Positions 18,253 to 26,893 of a stretch of 64,000 nucleotides of DNA are shown one piece after another; position 1 is the stretch's first letter; the number at the start of each line of letters is the position of its first letter. Location: contig NZ_CP132942.1 of the NCBI RefSeq assembly GCF_040359615.1, forward strand, positions 62,001 through 126,000, given 5' to 3'. The DNA comes from Tunturibacter psychrotolerans (GTDB taxonomy: Bacteria > Acidobacteriota > Terriglobia > Terriglobales > Acidobacteriaceae). Both the position numbers and the translations under genes were made by a program. Under the pieces are notes generated by a model. It saw only the letters and a program-made list of their open reading frames with translations, was not told the origin of the DNA and made no database searches.

Positions 18253-18849
18253 GTGAAGTCACATCGACGCGGTATCAGGATCTTTATATTTAGCGTGGCC
18301 GTCTTGCTTGGGTTTCCTCCCCACGCTTCGAGTCAGACGGCTTCCGGCAGTGAAAGGCCTGTGGCGCAAAACTCTGCGACGGATGGTCAACACGATTTTG
18401 ATTTCGAGATTGGCACATGGAAGATCCATCTAAAGAAGCTGGTTCATCCGCTCACAGGTTCGACGACTTGGGTCGAGTTCGACGGCACCTCGGTGACACG
18501 TAAAGCCTGGGACGGTCGCGCCGACGTGGAGGAATTCGAAACGGATGGTGCCGCAGGCCACATTGAAGGGATGACTGTACGCCTCTATAACCCGCAATCT
18601 CATCAATGGAGCTTGTATTGGGCCAATGCCAAGGACGGAACTTTCCTTACGCCGTTGATTGGAGGATTCAAGGATGGCCGAGGCGAGTTTTACGACCAGG
18701 AATTCTACGAAGGTAAGTCCATATACAACCGATTCATCTGGTCAGAGATCACTCCTAATTCAGCGCACTTTGAACAGTCCTTTTCCACCGATGGCGGAAA
18801 AACTTGGGAGACGAATTGGATCACTGATCAGACCAGGGTGAAGCCATAA
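18253..18849 (+). CDS. Secreted protein of unknown function, DUF1579-like
   Basis: 198 residues, GTG start with GGAGG 6 bases upstream. Signal peptide: basic n-region MKSHRRGIR, then FIFSVAVLLGFPPHASS. The mature part begins with 'HDFDFEIGTWKIHLKKLVHP' and continues 'VRLYNPQSHQWSLYWANAKD', 'DGRGEFYDQEFYEGKSIYNR' and 'FSTDGGKTWETNW'. This pattern, a calycin-like beta-barrel with D-F-x-x-G-x-W, is seen in DUF1579 proteins of unknown role. The next gene is a close paralogue. Divergent from the MocR-type regulator, which may control both. No catalytic residues are obvious. Confidence 0.8.
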   Translation: MKSHRRGIRIFIFSVAVLLGFPPHASSQTASGSERPVAQNSATDGQHDFDFEIGTWKIHLKKLVHPLTGSTTWVEFDGTSVTRKAWDGRADVEEFETDGAAGHIEGMTVRLYNPQSHQWSLYWANAKDGTFLTPLIGGFKDGRGEFYDQEFYEGKSIYNRFIWSEITPNSAHFEQSFSTDGGKTWETNWITDQTRVKP

Positions 18850-18886
18850 AGCTTTGGAGCACATGGATAACAGATTTGGAATCGGG

Positions 18887-19507
18887 ATGGATAAAATGCA
18901 GCGATTTCGGATTGTTCTGAGACGCATCGTTTTTTGTGCCGGAACCTCCTTCTCAGCTTCTTCACTTGGGCTGGCACAAACGAACTCCGGCAAATCAGTA
19001 ACCGACATGCCAACGTCTGCAGGGCAGCGCGGGGGCGAGCACGATTTCGACTTTGAGTTCGGTACCTGGAAAACTGAACTAGCACGGCTTTTACATCCCT
19101 TATCGGGTTCGTACACCTGGGTGAAGTACGAGGGTACTAGTGTCGTACGTAAGGTCTGGAATGGACGTGCCAATCTTCTCGAGCTCGAAGCGGAAGGTTC
19201 GGCAGGCCACTTTGAAGGGTTGAGCGTGCGTTTATATAACCCTCAGTCTCACCAATGGAGTCTCAATTTTGCGAGCAGTCGTGCCGGAACTTTCAGCCAG
19301 CCCACGATTGGCGAGTTCAAGAACGGGCGCGGTGAATTCTTCGATCAGGAAACACTAAACGGCCGCGCTATCCTTGTTCGATTTGTTATATCGGACATTA
19401 CTCCGAATTCATGCCGGTTTGAACAGGCATTCTCTGACGACGGGGGCAAGACTTGGGAAGTAAACTGGATTGCGAAAGACACACGGATAAAAGGTGAAGC
19501 CGACTGA
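18887..19507 (+). CDS. Secreted protein of unknown function, paralogue of the preceding gene
   Basis: About 206 residues from the ATG at 18887 (MDKMQRFRIVLRRIVFCAGT, signal peptide). ATG 18863 and TTG 18854 are in frame upstream, but no start has a strong ribosome site. It aligns with its neighbour along its whole mature length: 'EHDFDFEFGTWKTELARLLH', 'VRLYNPQSHQWSLNFASSRA', 'NGRGEFFDQETLNGRAILVR', 'DDGGKTWEVNWI'. So the pair arose by tandem duplication. The gap to the first copy is 37 bp and both should be on one transcript, closed by the terminator at 19617-19655. Function unknown. Confidence 0.8.
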   Translation: MDKMQRFRIVLRRIVFCAGTSFSASSLGLAQTNSGKSVTDMPTSAGQRGGEHDFDFEFGTWKTELARLLHPLSGSYTWVKYEGTSVVRKVWNGRANLLELEAEGSAGHFEGLSVRLYNPQSHQWSLNFASSRAGTFSQPTIGEFKNGRGEFFDQETLNGRAILVRFVISDITPNSCRFEQAFSDDGGKTWEVNWIAKDTRIKGEAD

Positions 19508-19616
19508 TGGCGTGTTTTTGTTGAGGACGTGTTGTTTGCATGCAATCGCCTATTGGTGCGTTGATCGAAAGAAGTCTTTAGCATCGATTCGTAAGGCCGG
19601 GGATTAGTTCGATAAC

Positions 19617-19655
19617 GGCGGAATGGACCCATGTCCATCCGCCGATTATTTTTTT
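19617..19655 (+). terminator. Rho-independent terminator after the paralogous pair
   Basis: Stem GGCGGA(A)TGGAC with GTCCATCCGCC, one bulged A, loop CCAT, followed by GATTATTTTTTT. It closes the 18253-19507 transcript. It sits 45 bp before the sigma-factor start, leaving little room for a separate sigma promoter downstream of it. Confidence 0.85.
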
Positions 19656-19699
19656 CCAAGGAACCTAACCAGAGAGCAAACCCGTTGTCTAATCGGCGA

Positions 19700-20284
19700 A
19701 TGGATAGAGCTGAGACAGAAGCGATCCGAGATGTGCTCGGGGGAAATCGAGATGCCTATCGTGTGTTGATGGATCGCCACTTCTCGTCGGTGGCTCGTGT
19801 AGCGTTTCGCATCACTGGCAATGAAGAGGATGCGGAAGAAGTGGCGCAGGAAGCGTTTCTGCGCGCTTACAACAAGCTTCCCGGCTTCCGACAGGACTCT
19901 TCTTTTTCAACTTGGATCGTACGAATCGCTATGAATACGGCTATCAATCTGGTGGAACGACGCAACCGCGATCTCTCCTATCGAGCGCCGCGAATTGCGG
20001 ATGAACCCTCTGTGGGAGAGGGTACGGTGCGTGTAGCAGACGGGCAGGCAGGGCCGGAGGGCGAGCTGCTTGGAAGAGAAGCCGCTACTCTGCGGGAAAC
20101 GGCTATGGCGGCGCTGACACCGATGGAACGGGCTGCGTTCATGATGAGGCATATGGAAGAGGTTCCGATGCTAGAGATTGCAGAGGCGCTTAATATCACG
20201 GTGAACTCAGCGAAACAAGCCGTTTTTCGAGCGGTTTCGAAACTGCGAAGATCGCTCGCGCCTGTTGCAGGAGGTTTGCGATGA
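19700..20284 (+). CDS. ECF RNA polymerase sigma factor
   Basis: 194 residues from the ATG at 19700; the frame is open back to 19631, but that start lies inside the terminator hairpin. Region 2: 'AYRVLMDRHFSSVARVAFRI', 'DAEEVAQEAFLRAYNKLPGF', 'FSTWIVRIAMNTAINLVERR'. Region 4: 'ALTPMERAAFMMRHMEEVPM', 'LEIAEALNITVNSAKQAVFR', 'AVSKLRRSL'. Lacks sigma region 3, as ECF factors do. The last four bases overlap the next gene (ATGA), an anti-sigma factor with a zinc motif and a membrane helix. The sigma factor is probably held at the membrane until a signal releases it. Its target promoters are unknown. Confidence 0.93.
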   Translation: MDRAETEAIRDVLGGNRDAYRVLMDRHFSSVARVAFRITGNEEDAEEVAQEAFLRAYNKLPGFRQDSSFSTWIVRIAMNTAINLVERRNRDLSYRAPRIADEPSVGEGTVRVADGQAGPEGELLGREAATLRETAMAALTPMERAAFMMRHMEEVPMLEIAEALNITVNSAKQAVFRAVSKLRRSLAPVAGGLR

Positions 20285-21003
20285 AACATTTTGCAGAAGA
20301 GGATTTGATTTCATATCAGTTGCATGAGAGCTCGAACGAGGCTGCAATCCGCCGGCACCTAGAGGGGTGTGTTGAGTGCGCCGCCATGTCGGAGTCGATT
20401 GCGGAGACGCTGCGTGTGTTTTCCGCAGAGCCGGTCCCGAAGCTTGATCTGGAGAGAAACTGGCAGCGTTTACGCGGAAATCTGAGCGCATTGGCCACGG
20501 ACCAGCCGAAGCGGCTTCGTCTTCGGTGGAAGCTCATATGGCCGGCGATTGGCTTGGCAATGGCAGCTCTCCTCTTAGTGGTCTTCATTGCATTGCATGG
20601 GAGCCACGCGATGAAGACACGGCGGAACCTGGCGATCAACGGGCACGGGCCGCTGACGATGGAGCCCCGTGACCCGGCGATTGCGGATCATCTTGACTCC
20701 GCGGAGCGGTTGCTCACTGAGGTCAACAACACTCACGGACCGCTGGATGAGGCCACCCGCGAACAGGCACATCACTTGCTATTGAAAAACGCTGTTTATG
20801 TCCACGCGGCGAGAGAGAGTGGAGAGGTGGCACAAGCAGCAGTGCTAGAAAACCTCGGCCGCGTGCTCACCACATTGGACAACGAACCCGAAACTTCGCA
20901 CAGCACGTGGAGGCTGCGTCTGGAGATGAATACAAGCGGATTGCTGCTCGACATCAGAATTTTGCGGCAGAACGACGATCAAAATCAAGGAGCGGCACAA
21001 TGA
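20281..21003 (+). CDS. Membrane anti-sigma factor with zinc-binding (ZAS) motif
   Basis: 240 residues. The N-terminus has the H26-x3-C30-x2-C33 motif ('IRRHLEGCVECAA') of ZAS-type anti-sigma domains. One membrane helix follows at about 84-105 ('LIWPAIGLAMAALLLVVFIA'), and then a periplasmic region of about 135 residues without a recognised domain. It overlaps the sigma gene (ATGA) upstream and the HEAT-repeat gene (ATGA) downstream, so the three are translationally coupled. Expected to sequester the ECF sigma factor. Confidence 0.88.
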   Translation: MKHFAEEDLISYQLHESSNEAAIRRHLEGCVECAAMSESIAETLRVFSAEPVPKLDLERNWQRLRGNLSALATDQPKRLRLRWKLIWPAIGLAMAALLLVVFIALHGSHAMKTRRNLAINGHGPLTMEPRDPAIADHLDSAERLLTEVNNTHGPLDEATREQAHHLLLKNAVYVHAARESGEVAQAAVLENLGRVLTTLDNEPETSHSTWRLRLEMNTSGLLLDIRILRQNDDQNQGAAQ

Positions 21004-21947
21004 CGTCTTTTACTCGAACTACACTCTCCTCGGCACTGCTGTTTTTTTCGATGGGCATGTCTTCCATTCATGCGCTCACGCCAGAACTGGCTGCTGCACC
21101 GGTACAGGACGATGTCGCCTACTCGGCAGGCTCGAAGGCAATGGATGAGCATCGCTGGCAAGATGCGGTTGTCTCTTTTGACAAGGTGATCAACGCAAAA
21201 GGGAAGCGCGTGGACGCGGCAGTTTATTGGAAGGCTTATTCACTGAACAAGTTGGGCAAACCTCAATTAGCTGCGGCGACATGCGACCAACTACGTGCAC
21301 AGGACCCGAACAGCCAGTGGAATCGAGACTGCTCCGCGTTGACTGTGAATGTACATATCGATACGCAGGCCATAGCTGAAAGTATGAAAAGTGTGAATGC
21401 GCAGGTACGGGCAATGGCCGATTCCCCAACGGAAGATGCGGAGTTCTGGGATAACAGCAATCCGCCGCATGGTTCAGATGAGGATCTGAAGATGTTGGCC
21501 CTGAACTCGCTGCTAAATCAGGATCCGGCGCGGGCGATTCCTCTCTTGAGAGGAGTTCTCACTGGGAACGGATCGCCTGCCATGAAGAAGCATGCGCTGT
21601 TTGTATTAGCACAGAGCAAATCGCCCGATGCCGACGCCATTCTGCATGATGCGGCGGTGGGGAAGATGGGTCCCGACCTCCAACGTGAAGCTATTCGGTC
21701 GATCGCTGTCTTCGAAGGCAAGCGCTCGAACGACACGCTCGTGGAGGTCTATAAGGCGACTAGTGACTTGAAGATCAAGAAATCTGTCATCTCCGGACTA
21801 TTTATTACTCAGGATGCACCGAGAATGGTGGAGCTGGCCCGCAATGAGAAAGACCTCGAATTGAAGCGAAGCATCGTGTCGCAGCTTGCTCTGATGAATG
21901 ACAAGGCCGCAACTGACTACATGATGGAGCTGCTAAGTAAACCGTAG
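21000..21947 (+). CDS. Secreted TPR/HEAT-repeat protein in the sigma/anti-sigma operon
   Basis: 315 residues from the ATG at 21000, which overlaps the anti-sigma stop (ATGA) and has AAGGAG 8 bases upstream. The frame extends further up, but this start gives a signal peptide (MTSFTRTTLSSALLFFSMGM). Residues about 35-100 resemble a TPR ('GSKAMDEHRWQDAVVSFDKV', 'AAVYWKAYSLNKLGKPQLAA'). The C-terminal half has HEAT-like helical repeats ('KMLALNSLLNQDPARAIPLL', 'KKHALFVLAQSKSPDADAIL', 'KKSVISGLFITQDAPRMVEL'). Likely a periplasmic protein-protein interaction scaffold that works with the anti-sigma factor's outer domain; this role is inference. Confidence 0.82.
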   Translation: MTSFTRTTLSSALLFFSMGMSSIHALTPELAAAPVQDDVAYSAGSKAMDEHRWQDAVVSFDKVINAKGKRVDAAVYWKAYSLNKLGKPQLAAATCDQLRAQDPNSQWNRDCSALTVNVHIDTQAIAESMKSVNAQVRAMADSPTEDAEFWDNSNPPHGSDEDLKMLALNSLLNQDPARAIPLLRGVLTGNGSPAMKKHALFVLAQSKSPDADAILHDAAVGKMGPDLQREAIRSIAVFEGKRSNDTLVEVYKATSDLKIKKSVISGLFITQDAPRMVELARNEKDLELKRSIVSQLALMNDKAATDYMMELLSKP

Positions 21948-22252
21948 CTTCGTTCCTAACAAATCGACGTCGTAAACCAATTCAGATGTTCAGGAGAATA
22001 TCGATGCCAACCCTCGCGCGCGTCTTGCCGCTGGCATCGACATGTCCGCTGTCACCACTCCTAAGGCCGCAGAAGCCGAGATACTTCATTCCCGAAGAGA
22101 GACGGGTTGTGTAGTCGAATGTCCTTCCTCTCGCGCATAGCCTCAAAAATGCAGCTCTCCCTTGGTATCGATATTGACCTACCAAAACCTCAGTCATCGT
22201 CGGATGTGGGATAATTTCATGCATCCAAGAGAGCCGTGTCGGGAGGTGGAGC
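21948..22252. other. Intergenic region before the oxidoreductase operon
   Basis: No coding signal convinced me on either strand. A 138-residue minus frame (21982-22398) overlaps the Tat signal of the next gene and matches nothing. The region should hold the promoter of the downstream operon. GGGAGG at 22241-22246 is the ribosome site of the next gene. Confidence 0.5.
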
Positions 22253-22906
22253 TTGGCTATCGATGAGAAAAACACAAACGGACCGACAACTTCGCTAGGG
22301 AAGTTGAGCCGAAGATCATTTCTTTCCCATATAGGAGCGGCGGGAGTTGCTACGGCCGCGACTGGGGTCGCTCCGCTGGCCATCTCTGCAGTGGTCACTG
22401 ATGCCCAAGAAAGAACAAGCTCGGAAGGCCACGCAATTCCAGGAACAGTACCTGTGACTTTAAAGGTGAACGGCCAGTCATATTCGGTTCAGATTGATCC
22501 GCGCGCCACGCTGCTAGACACCCTACGCGAGGCGTTGTATCTGACCGGGACTAAAAAGGGTTGTGACCACGGACAGTGCGGAGCTTGCACGGTGCATATC
22601 AATGGCCGGCGCGTGAACAGTTGCCTGACGTTTGCAGCAATGCAACAAACCGCTGAAATTACCACAATTGAAGGTCTCGGTCAGCCAGCCCAACTGCACC
22701 CGATGCAGAAGGCGTTTGTGGAGCACGATGGTTATCAGTGCGGATATTGCACCTCTGGGCAGATTATGTCTGCCGTGGCCATGGTCAAGGAGCCGTGGGG
22801 AGCCGAAGATGGCGATGTAAAAGAGGCTATGAGCGGCAACATCTGCCGCTGCGGAGCGTATCCGAACATCGTCGCGGCAGTTCAGGCGGTTCGGCGAATA
22901 GGGTAG
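22253..22906 (+). CDS. paoA: Aldehyde oxidoreductase/xanthine dehydrogenase family, 2Fe-2S subunit with Tat signal
   Basis: 217 residues; TTG start fixed by GGAGG 6 bases upstream. A twin-arginine signal (SRRSFLSHIGAAGVATAATG, about 19-38) shows export of the folded complex. The plant-type 2Fe-2S centre has C104, C109, C112 and C124 (CDHGQCGACTVHINGRRVNSC-like spacing). The second 2Fe-2S centre has C163, C166, C198 and C200. It passes electrons from the molybdenum subunit to FAD. The three-gene order, small, medium, large, and a Tat signal only on the small subunit match PaoABC of E. coli, a periplasmic aromatic-aldehyde oxidoreductase. Confidence 0.9.
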   Translation: MAIDEKNTNGPTTSLGKLSRRSFLSHIGAAGVATAATGVAPLAISAVVTDAQERTSSEGHAIPGTVPVTLKVNGQSYSVQIDPRATLLDTLREALYLTGTKKGCDHGQCGACTVHINGRRVNSCLTFAAMQQTAEITTIEGLGQPAQLHPMQKAFVEHDGYQCGYCTSGQIMSAVAMVKEPWGAEDGDVKEAMSGNICRCGAYPNIVAAVQAVRRIG

Positions 22907-22921
22907 AACAGGAGACCGACG

Positions 22922-23926
22922 ATGGAACTCTTCGAACTGGTGACGGCAAGCACGATACCAGATGCAGTGAAGGCTCAGGCCAGGTCGTCCACGGCGCAAA
23001 ATGGCGCAAATGTACGGTTCATTGCGGGCGGAACGAATCTGATTGACTGCATGAAACTGAATGTCGAACGTCCTAAGGAATTGGTGGACATCAATGGTCT
23101 GCCACTCGACCGCATCGAGAAGACCGCGGACGGCGGGCTGAAGATCGGAGCTCTCGCGCGGAATGCGGACGTGGCTCAGGACGCAACGGTGAGGGCGCAG
23201 TATGCGGTTCTGTCGCAAGCCCTGCTGTCTGGGGCGTCTCCGCAGCTGCGCAATATGGCGACCACAGGAGGCAACCTGCTCCAGAAGACGCGCTGCGTGT
23301 ACTACAGGGATATAGCGACAGGGTGTAATAAGCGCGAACCCGGTTCTGGATGTTCCGCTATCGGCGGCTATAACCGGATGCTGGCGATCCTCGGTACGAG
23401 CGAGCACTGCATTGCGACAAACCCCTCCGACCAGAACGTAGCTCTGATGGCACTCGATGCCGTGGTGCATATAGAGGGCGTAAAGGGTGAACGAACCGTA
23501 CCGATTGAGGAGTTCTACCTTGTGCCCGGATCCACTCCTCAGCTTGAGAACATTTTGCAGCCGGGGGATTTGGTAGCGCACGTCACACTACCCAAGATGC
23601 CCGCTGGCGCAAAGAGCGTCTACCTAAAGCTTCGCGACCGCGCCTCCTATGAATTTGCCTTGGCCTCTGCCGCGATCGTGATGAAGCAGAACAGTGGCAG
23701 AATTGATTTCATTCGCGTCGCGATGGGTGGAGTCGGGACGAAGCCCTGGCGCTCTGTAGAAGCAGAAAAGATGTTACTTGGAAAACCTGCAACCGCCTCT
23801 AACTTCGCCGCCGCCGCAGAGGGCGCCCTTCACGGCGCGAAGCCTCAAAGCCAGAATGGATTCAAAGTAGAGCTGGCAAAGCGCTGTTTGGTGCACGCGA
23901 TGGGCCAGGCGAGCCAAAGCGCCTAA
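22922..23926 (+). CDS. paoB: Aldehyde oxidoreductase/xanthine dehydrogenase family, FAD subunit
   Basis: 334 residues, starting 15 bp after the small subunit and preceded by GGAGA. FAD-binding motifs of the family are seen: 'FIAGGTNLIDCMK' (about 33-45) and 'ATTGGNLLQKTRC' (about 113-125). Cysteines C125, C135, C144 and C163 lie in an inserted loop ('CVYYRDIATGCNKREPGSGC'), which in PaoB-type subunits binds an extra 4Fe-4S cluster. This separates it from plain xanthine dehydrogenase FAD subunits. No signal peptide, so it would be carried out with the Tat-targeted partner. Confidence 0.9.
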   Translation: MELFELVTASTIPDAVKAQARSSTAQNGANVRFIAGGTNLIDCMKLNVERPKELVDINGLPLDRIEKTADGGLKIGALARNADVAQDATVRAQYAVLSQALLSGASPQLRNMATTGGNLLQKTRCVYYRDIATGCNKREPGSGCSAIGGYNRMLAILGTSEHCIATNPSDQNVALMALDAVVHIEGVKGERTVPIEEFYLVPGSTPQLENILQPGDLVAHVTLPKMPAGAKSVYLKLRDRASYEFALASAAIVMKQNSGRIDFIRVAMGGVGTKPWRSVEAEKMLLGKPATASNFAAAAEGALHGAKPQSQNGFKVELAKRCLVHAMGQASQSA

Positions 23927-23936
23927 GGAGAGAACG

Positions 23937-26189
23937 ATGGATCGGATAACTGAGTCGAAGGTGATCGGTGTTGCGACGCCTAGGATAGATGGTCCACTTA
24001 AAGTAAGCGGCTCGGCGATGTACGCCTCAGACCACCACTTCCCCGGCCTGCTCTATGCGTGGCCGGTCTGCGCCACGATTTCGAGTGGGACAATTACGCG
24101 CCTGGACACAGGTGTAGCGGAGAAGATGCCCGGCGTTATCGCTGTATACCATCGGGAAAACATCGGAAAGCTTTACCGTGTACCCCCTTCAACCGGGTTC
24201 ACTATGATCATCGATGAAAAGCGGCCCCCGTTTGAGGATGACACGATCCGTTATTACGGACAGTATGTTGCGGTCGTCGTGGCTCAAACCGTAGAACAGG
24301 CACGAGCCACCGCCGAAAGTGTCACGGTAACTTACAACAAGGCTAGACATGACACCAGCGCCAAACTCATGGGAACTCCACTTACGACGGATAAGCCTGA
24401 AGAGAAGAGCAAACGCGGAGACACGACTTCAGCGTTGAATGCGGCGAAGGTGAAGGTCGATGAGGTATACACGATTCCGGTTGAGACCCACAACCCGATC
24501 GAGTTGCATGCTTCCGTCGCAGTCTACGACGGGCAGAGATACACGCTGTATGAGACTTCGCAAGCGGTTGTGAACCATCGCGATGTGATGGCGCAGATGC
24601 TTGGTGTCCCTCCAGAACAGGTGCAGGTGATCACGCGGTACTTAGGGTCGGGATTTGGGGGCAAGTTGTGGCCGTGGCCACACGGGTTATTAGCAGCAGC
24701 ATGCGCCCGCAACCTTGGGCGCCCGATCAAACTGGTGGTAAGCCGGCAGATGATGTTCCAAAGCGTCGGCCACAGGCCCGCAATCGACCAGCGAATCCAA
24801 CTCGCAGCCGATGCCGACGGTAAATTAACCGCTGTACAACAGGATTACATCAACCACACTTCGATGCTCGATGACTACGACGAGGGTTGTGGCGAAGTCA
24901 CTCCTTTCATGTACAGCACTTCCAACCTGCTTGTGACCGGAGGCCTCGCACGCCGTAACGTCGGCAACCCAACCGCAATGCGTGGTCCCGGCGCGGTACC
25001 AGGACTGTTCGCGTTGGAATCGGCAATGGATGAGTTGGCGATTGCGCTGAAGATGGACCCCGTCCAGTTGCGGTTGAAGAACGAGCCTGCGCTGGACGAG
25101 AGCTTGAACATCCCCTTCTCTTCACGGCACATGAAGGAGTGCCTCACTGTCGGGGCGGAGAAGTTCGGCTGGTCGCGGCGGACTCCCGAGGTCGGATCGA
25201 TGAAGCACGATGGTCTTACGTTGGGCTGGGGTGTCGCAGCATGCTCGTGGCTGGCGGCACGAATTGAGACGGAGGCAACGGTCGAACTCCTACAAGATGG
25301 CTCTGCGCGCGTTGCCTGCGGTACTCAGGACATTGGCGGAGGAACCTATACCGTTATGGCTCAGGTAGTGAGTCACGAGACGGGAATTCCGGTCAGCAGG
25401 ATCGATGTCGTACTCGGTGACTCCTCGCTTCCGCCGGGACCGATTTCGGGAGGCTCCTGGGTTACTGCCTCTATGACGCCGGCGGTCCTCGCCGCGGCGC
25501 AGAATGCTGGCAAGACCCTATTACTCGCGGCGATCAAATCAGATGGGTCGCCATTCCAGGGTAAGAAGCAGGAGGATCTCGAACTTGTCGACGGAACTGT
25601 TCGTCTGAAAGGGCAAGGATCGGGCGCGGTTCCGATGGCAGAGATACTGAGGATCGCAAGAGTCAAGTCAGTTTCAGGCACTGGCAAGTCTGACGGTACC
25701 TTTGGATCTTCAAAGCCGAAGTTCTCATTCCATTCCTATGGAGCGCAGTTTGCCGAAGTGACTTGGCAGCCTGAGATAGCACGCCTTCGTGTCAGCCGCG
25801 TCGTTACGGTCATCGATGCTGGTCGCATCCTGAATCCGCGGCCAGCACGCAACCAAATAGAAGGCGCGGTGGTGATGGGCGTCGGCATGGCTATGTTCGA
25901 AGAGACGGTGTACGACCCGCGCTCGGGTGCGCCAATCAACAACAACCTTGCCGACTACGTTGTGGCCGTAAACGCGGACACGCCGGACATCGATGTCACC
26001 TTTCTCGACTACCCGGACTACGAACTTAACGCGCTCGGAGCTCGAGGGGTTGGCGAGATAGGTCTTGCTGGAATTGCCGCGGCGATCACGAACGCGGTAT
26101 ACCACGCAACTGGCATTCGTGTACGTGATCTGCCGGTTCGTATCGAGGACTTACTGATTCCAGCAAGCCGAACCACGCGTGTCAGCTGA
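23937..26189 (+). CDS. paoC: Aldehyde oxidoreductase/xanthine dehydrogenase family, molybdenum-cofactor subunit
   Basis: 750 residues, starting 10 bp after the FAD subunit with AAGGAGAG upstream. Molybdopterin-cytosine-dinucleotide contacts of the family are visible: 'YLGSGFGGKLWPWPHGLLAA', 'AMRGPGAVPGLFALESAMDE', 'GTQDIGGGTYTVMAQ' and 'GGSWVTASMTPAVLAAAQNA'. The catalytic glutamate is E707 in 'ARGVGEIGLAGIAAA'. It hydroxylates aldehydes to acids; the exact substrate is not readable. A dedicated maturation chaperone (PaoD/XdhC type) would be expected but is not in this window. Confidence 0.9.
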   Translation: MDRITESKVIGVATPRIDGPLKVSGSAMYASDHHFPGLLYAWPVCATISSGTITRLDTGVAEKMPGVIAVYHRENIGKLYRVPPSTGFTMIIDEKRPPFEDDTIRYYGQYVAVVVAQTVEQARATAESVTVTYNKARHDTSAKLMGTPLTTDKPEEKSKRGDTTSALNAAKVKVDEVYTIPVETHNPIELHASVAVYDGQRYTLYETSQAVVNHRDVMAQMLGVPPEQVQVITRYLGSGFGGKLWPWPHGLLAAACARNLGRPIKLVVSRQMMFQSVGHRPAIDQRIQLAADADGKLTAVQQDYINHTSMLDDYDEGCGEVTPFMYSTSNLLVTGGLARRNVGNPTAMRGPGAVPGLFALESAMDELAIALKMDPVQLRLKNEPALDESLNIPFSSRHMKECLTVGAEKFGWSRRTPEVGSMKHDGLTLGWGVAACSWLAARIETEATVELLQDGSARVACGTQDIGGGTYTVMAQVVSHETGIPVSRIDVVLGDSSLPPGPISGGSWVTASMTPAVLAAAQNAGKTLLLAAIKSDGSPFQGKKQEDLELVDGTVRLKGQGSGAVPMAEILRIARVKSVSGTGKSDGTFGSSKPKFSFHSYGAQFAEVTWQPEIARLRVSRVVTVIDAGRILNPRPARNQIEGAVVMGVGMAMFEETVYDPRSGAPINNNLADYVVAVNADTPDIDVTFLDYPDYELNALGARGVGEIGLAGIAAAITNAVYHATGIRVRDLPVRIEDLLIPASRTTRVS

Positions 26190-26209
26190 TCCGGGAAGTA
26201 GTGTTCGAT

Positions 26210-26893
26210 TCATTGCGGCAGCTCTTCGCCGGACTGCTCGCGCACCAAGTACTGGGCGTACCAATCCGGCCAGTTCTCGTCCCGCTGCCCGCCGGTGCGC
26301 TTCTCGTGCTCGCCGTGGGCCGCTCCAGCACGCCGGAGCGCACTCGCAAGATCGTTGGCCGATGCGAAGCTCGTCGACCCAGGGTCGATGCGACCGGGCA
26401 GTCGCGTTGTGAGCTCCTGGAACAGCCAGCCGTTGCCGTCCGGATCTTGGAACGAGGCGAACGAGCGATAGCTGCGATGCTCGGAATCAGGACCGCTGAC
26501 CCGCATTCGCCCGAATAGGTAGGGTTCGTCCGGGCCGGTGTACACGCCTTCATTATGGAACACCTCACTCACCTTGACATTAAGACCGAGCAACTTGGCG
26601 CGAGCGGCCGCGATATCTGAGACGATCAGGTATAGACCTTGGGCGGAGCCGGGTGCCGCAGCGGTGACGTTCTTACCGAAGATGACGGAGCACTGGGAGC
26701 CAGGCGGCGTGAATTGAATTACGCGGAAGTTATCGGTGGCATAGTCGGCGTCGAGCCGCCACCCGAGCTTCACGTAGAACTCCTTCGCACGATCGACATC
26801 CGAAACTGGGATGACGACAACCTCGAACTTCATGTCGATTCTAGCGACGCTCGTCGCGTCGTTACTCTTAACCTCGTTCTTCAAATTTGCCAT
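26210..26893 (-). CDS. VOC-superfamily (glyoxalase-like) protein with C-terminal extension
   Basis: 227 residues with GGAGG 7 bases before the ATG. Residues about 22-165 form a VOC domain: 'KFEVVVIPVSDVDRAKEFYV', 'LGWRLDADYATDNFRVIQFT', 'GSQCSVIFG', then 'YLIVSDIAAARAKLLGLNVK' and 'SFASFQDPDGNGWLFQELTT'. The last ~60 residues end with 'RDENWPDWYAQYLVREQSG', a tail found on a subset of VOC proteins. No activity can be assigned: glyoxalase, dioxygenase and resistance proteins share this fold. It converges with the oxidoreductase operon, 20 bp between the stops. Confidence 0.85.
   Translation of the reverse strand: MANLKNEVKSNDATSVARIDMKFEVVVIPVSDVDRAKEFYVKLGWRLDADYATDNFRVIQFTPPGSQCSVIFGKNVTAAAPGSAQGLYLIVSDIAAARAKLLGLNVKVSEVFHNEGVYTGPDEPYLFGRMRVSGPDSEHRSYRSFASFQDPDGNGWLFQELTTRLPGRIDPGSTSFASANDLASALRRAGAAHGEHEKRTGGQRDENWPDWYAQYLVREQSGEELPQ

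Noticed and set aside
21982..22398. A 138-residue minus-strand frame before the oxidoreductase operon
   Set aside because: Half of it is antisense to the Tat signal of the small subunit; no recognisable motif or ribosome site.
22523..23581. A 352-residue minus-strand frame over the oxidoreductase operon
   Set aside because: It is antisense to clear 2Fe-2S and FAD subunits and has Arg/His-rich content typical of shadow frames.
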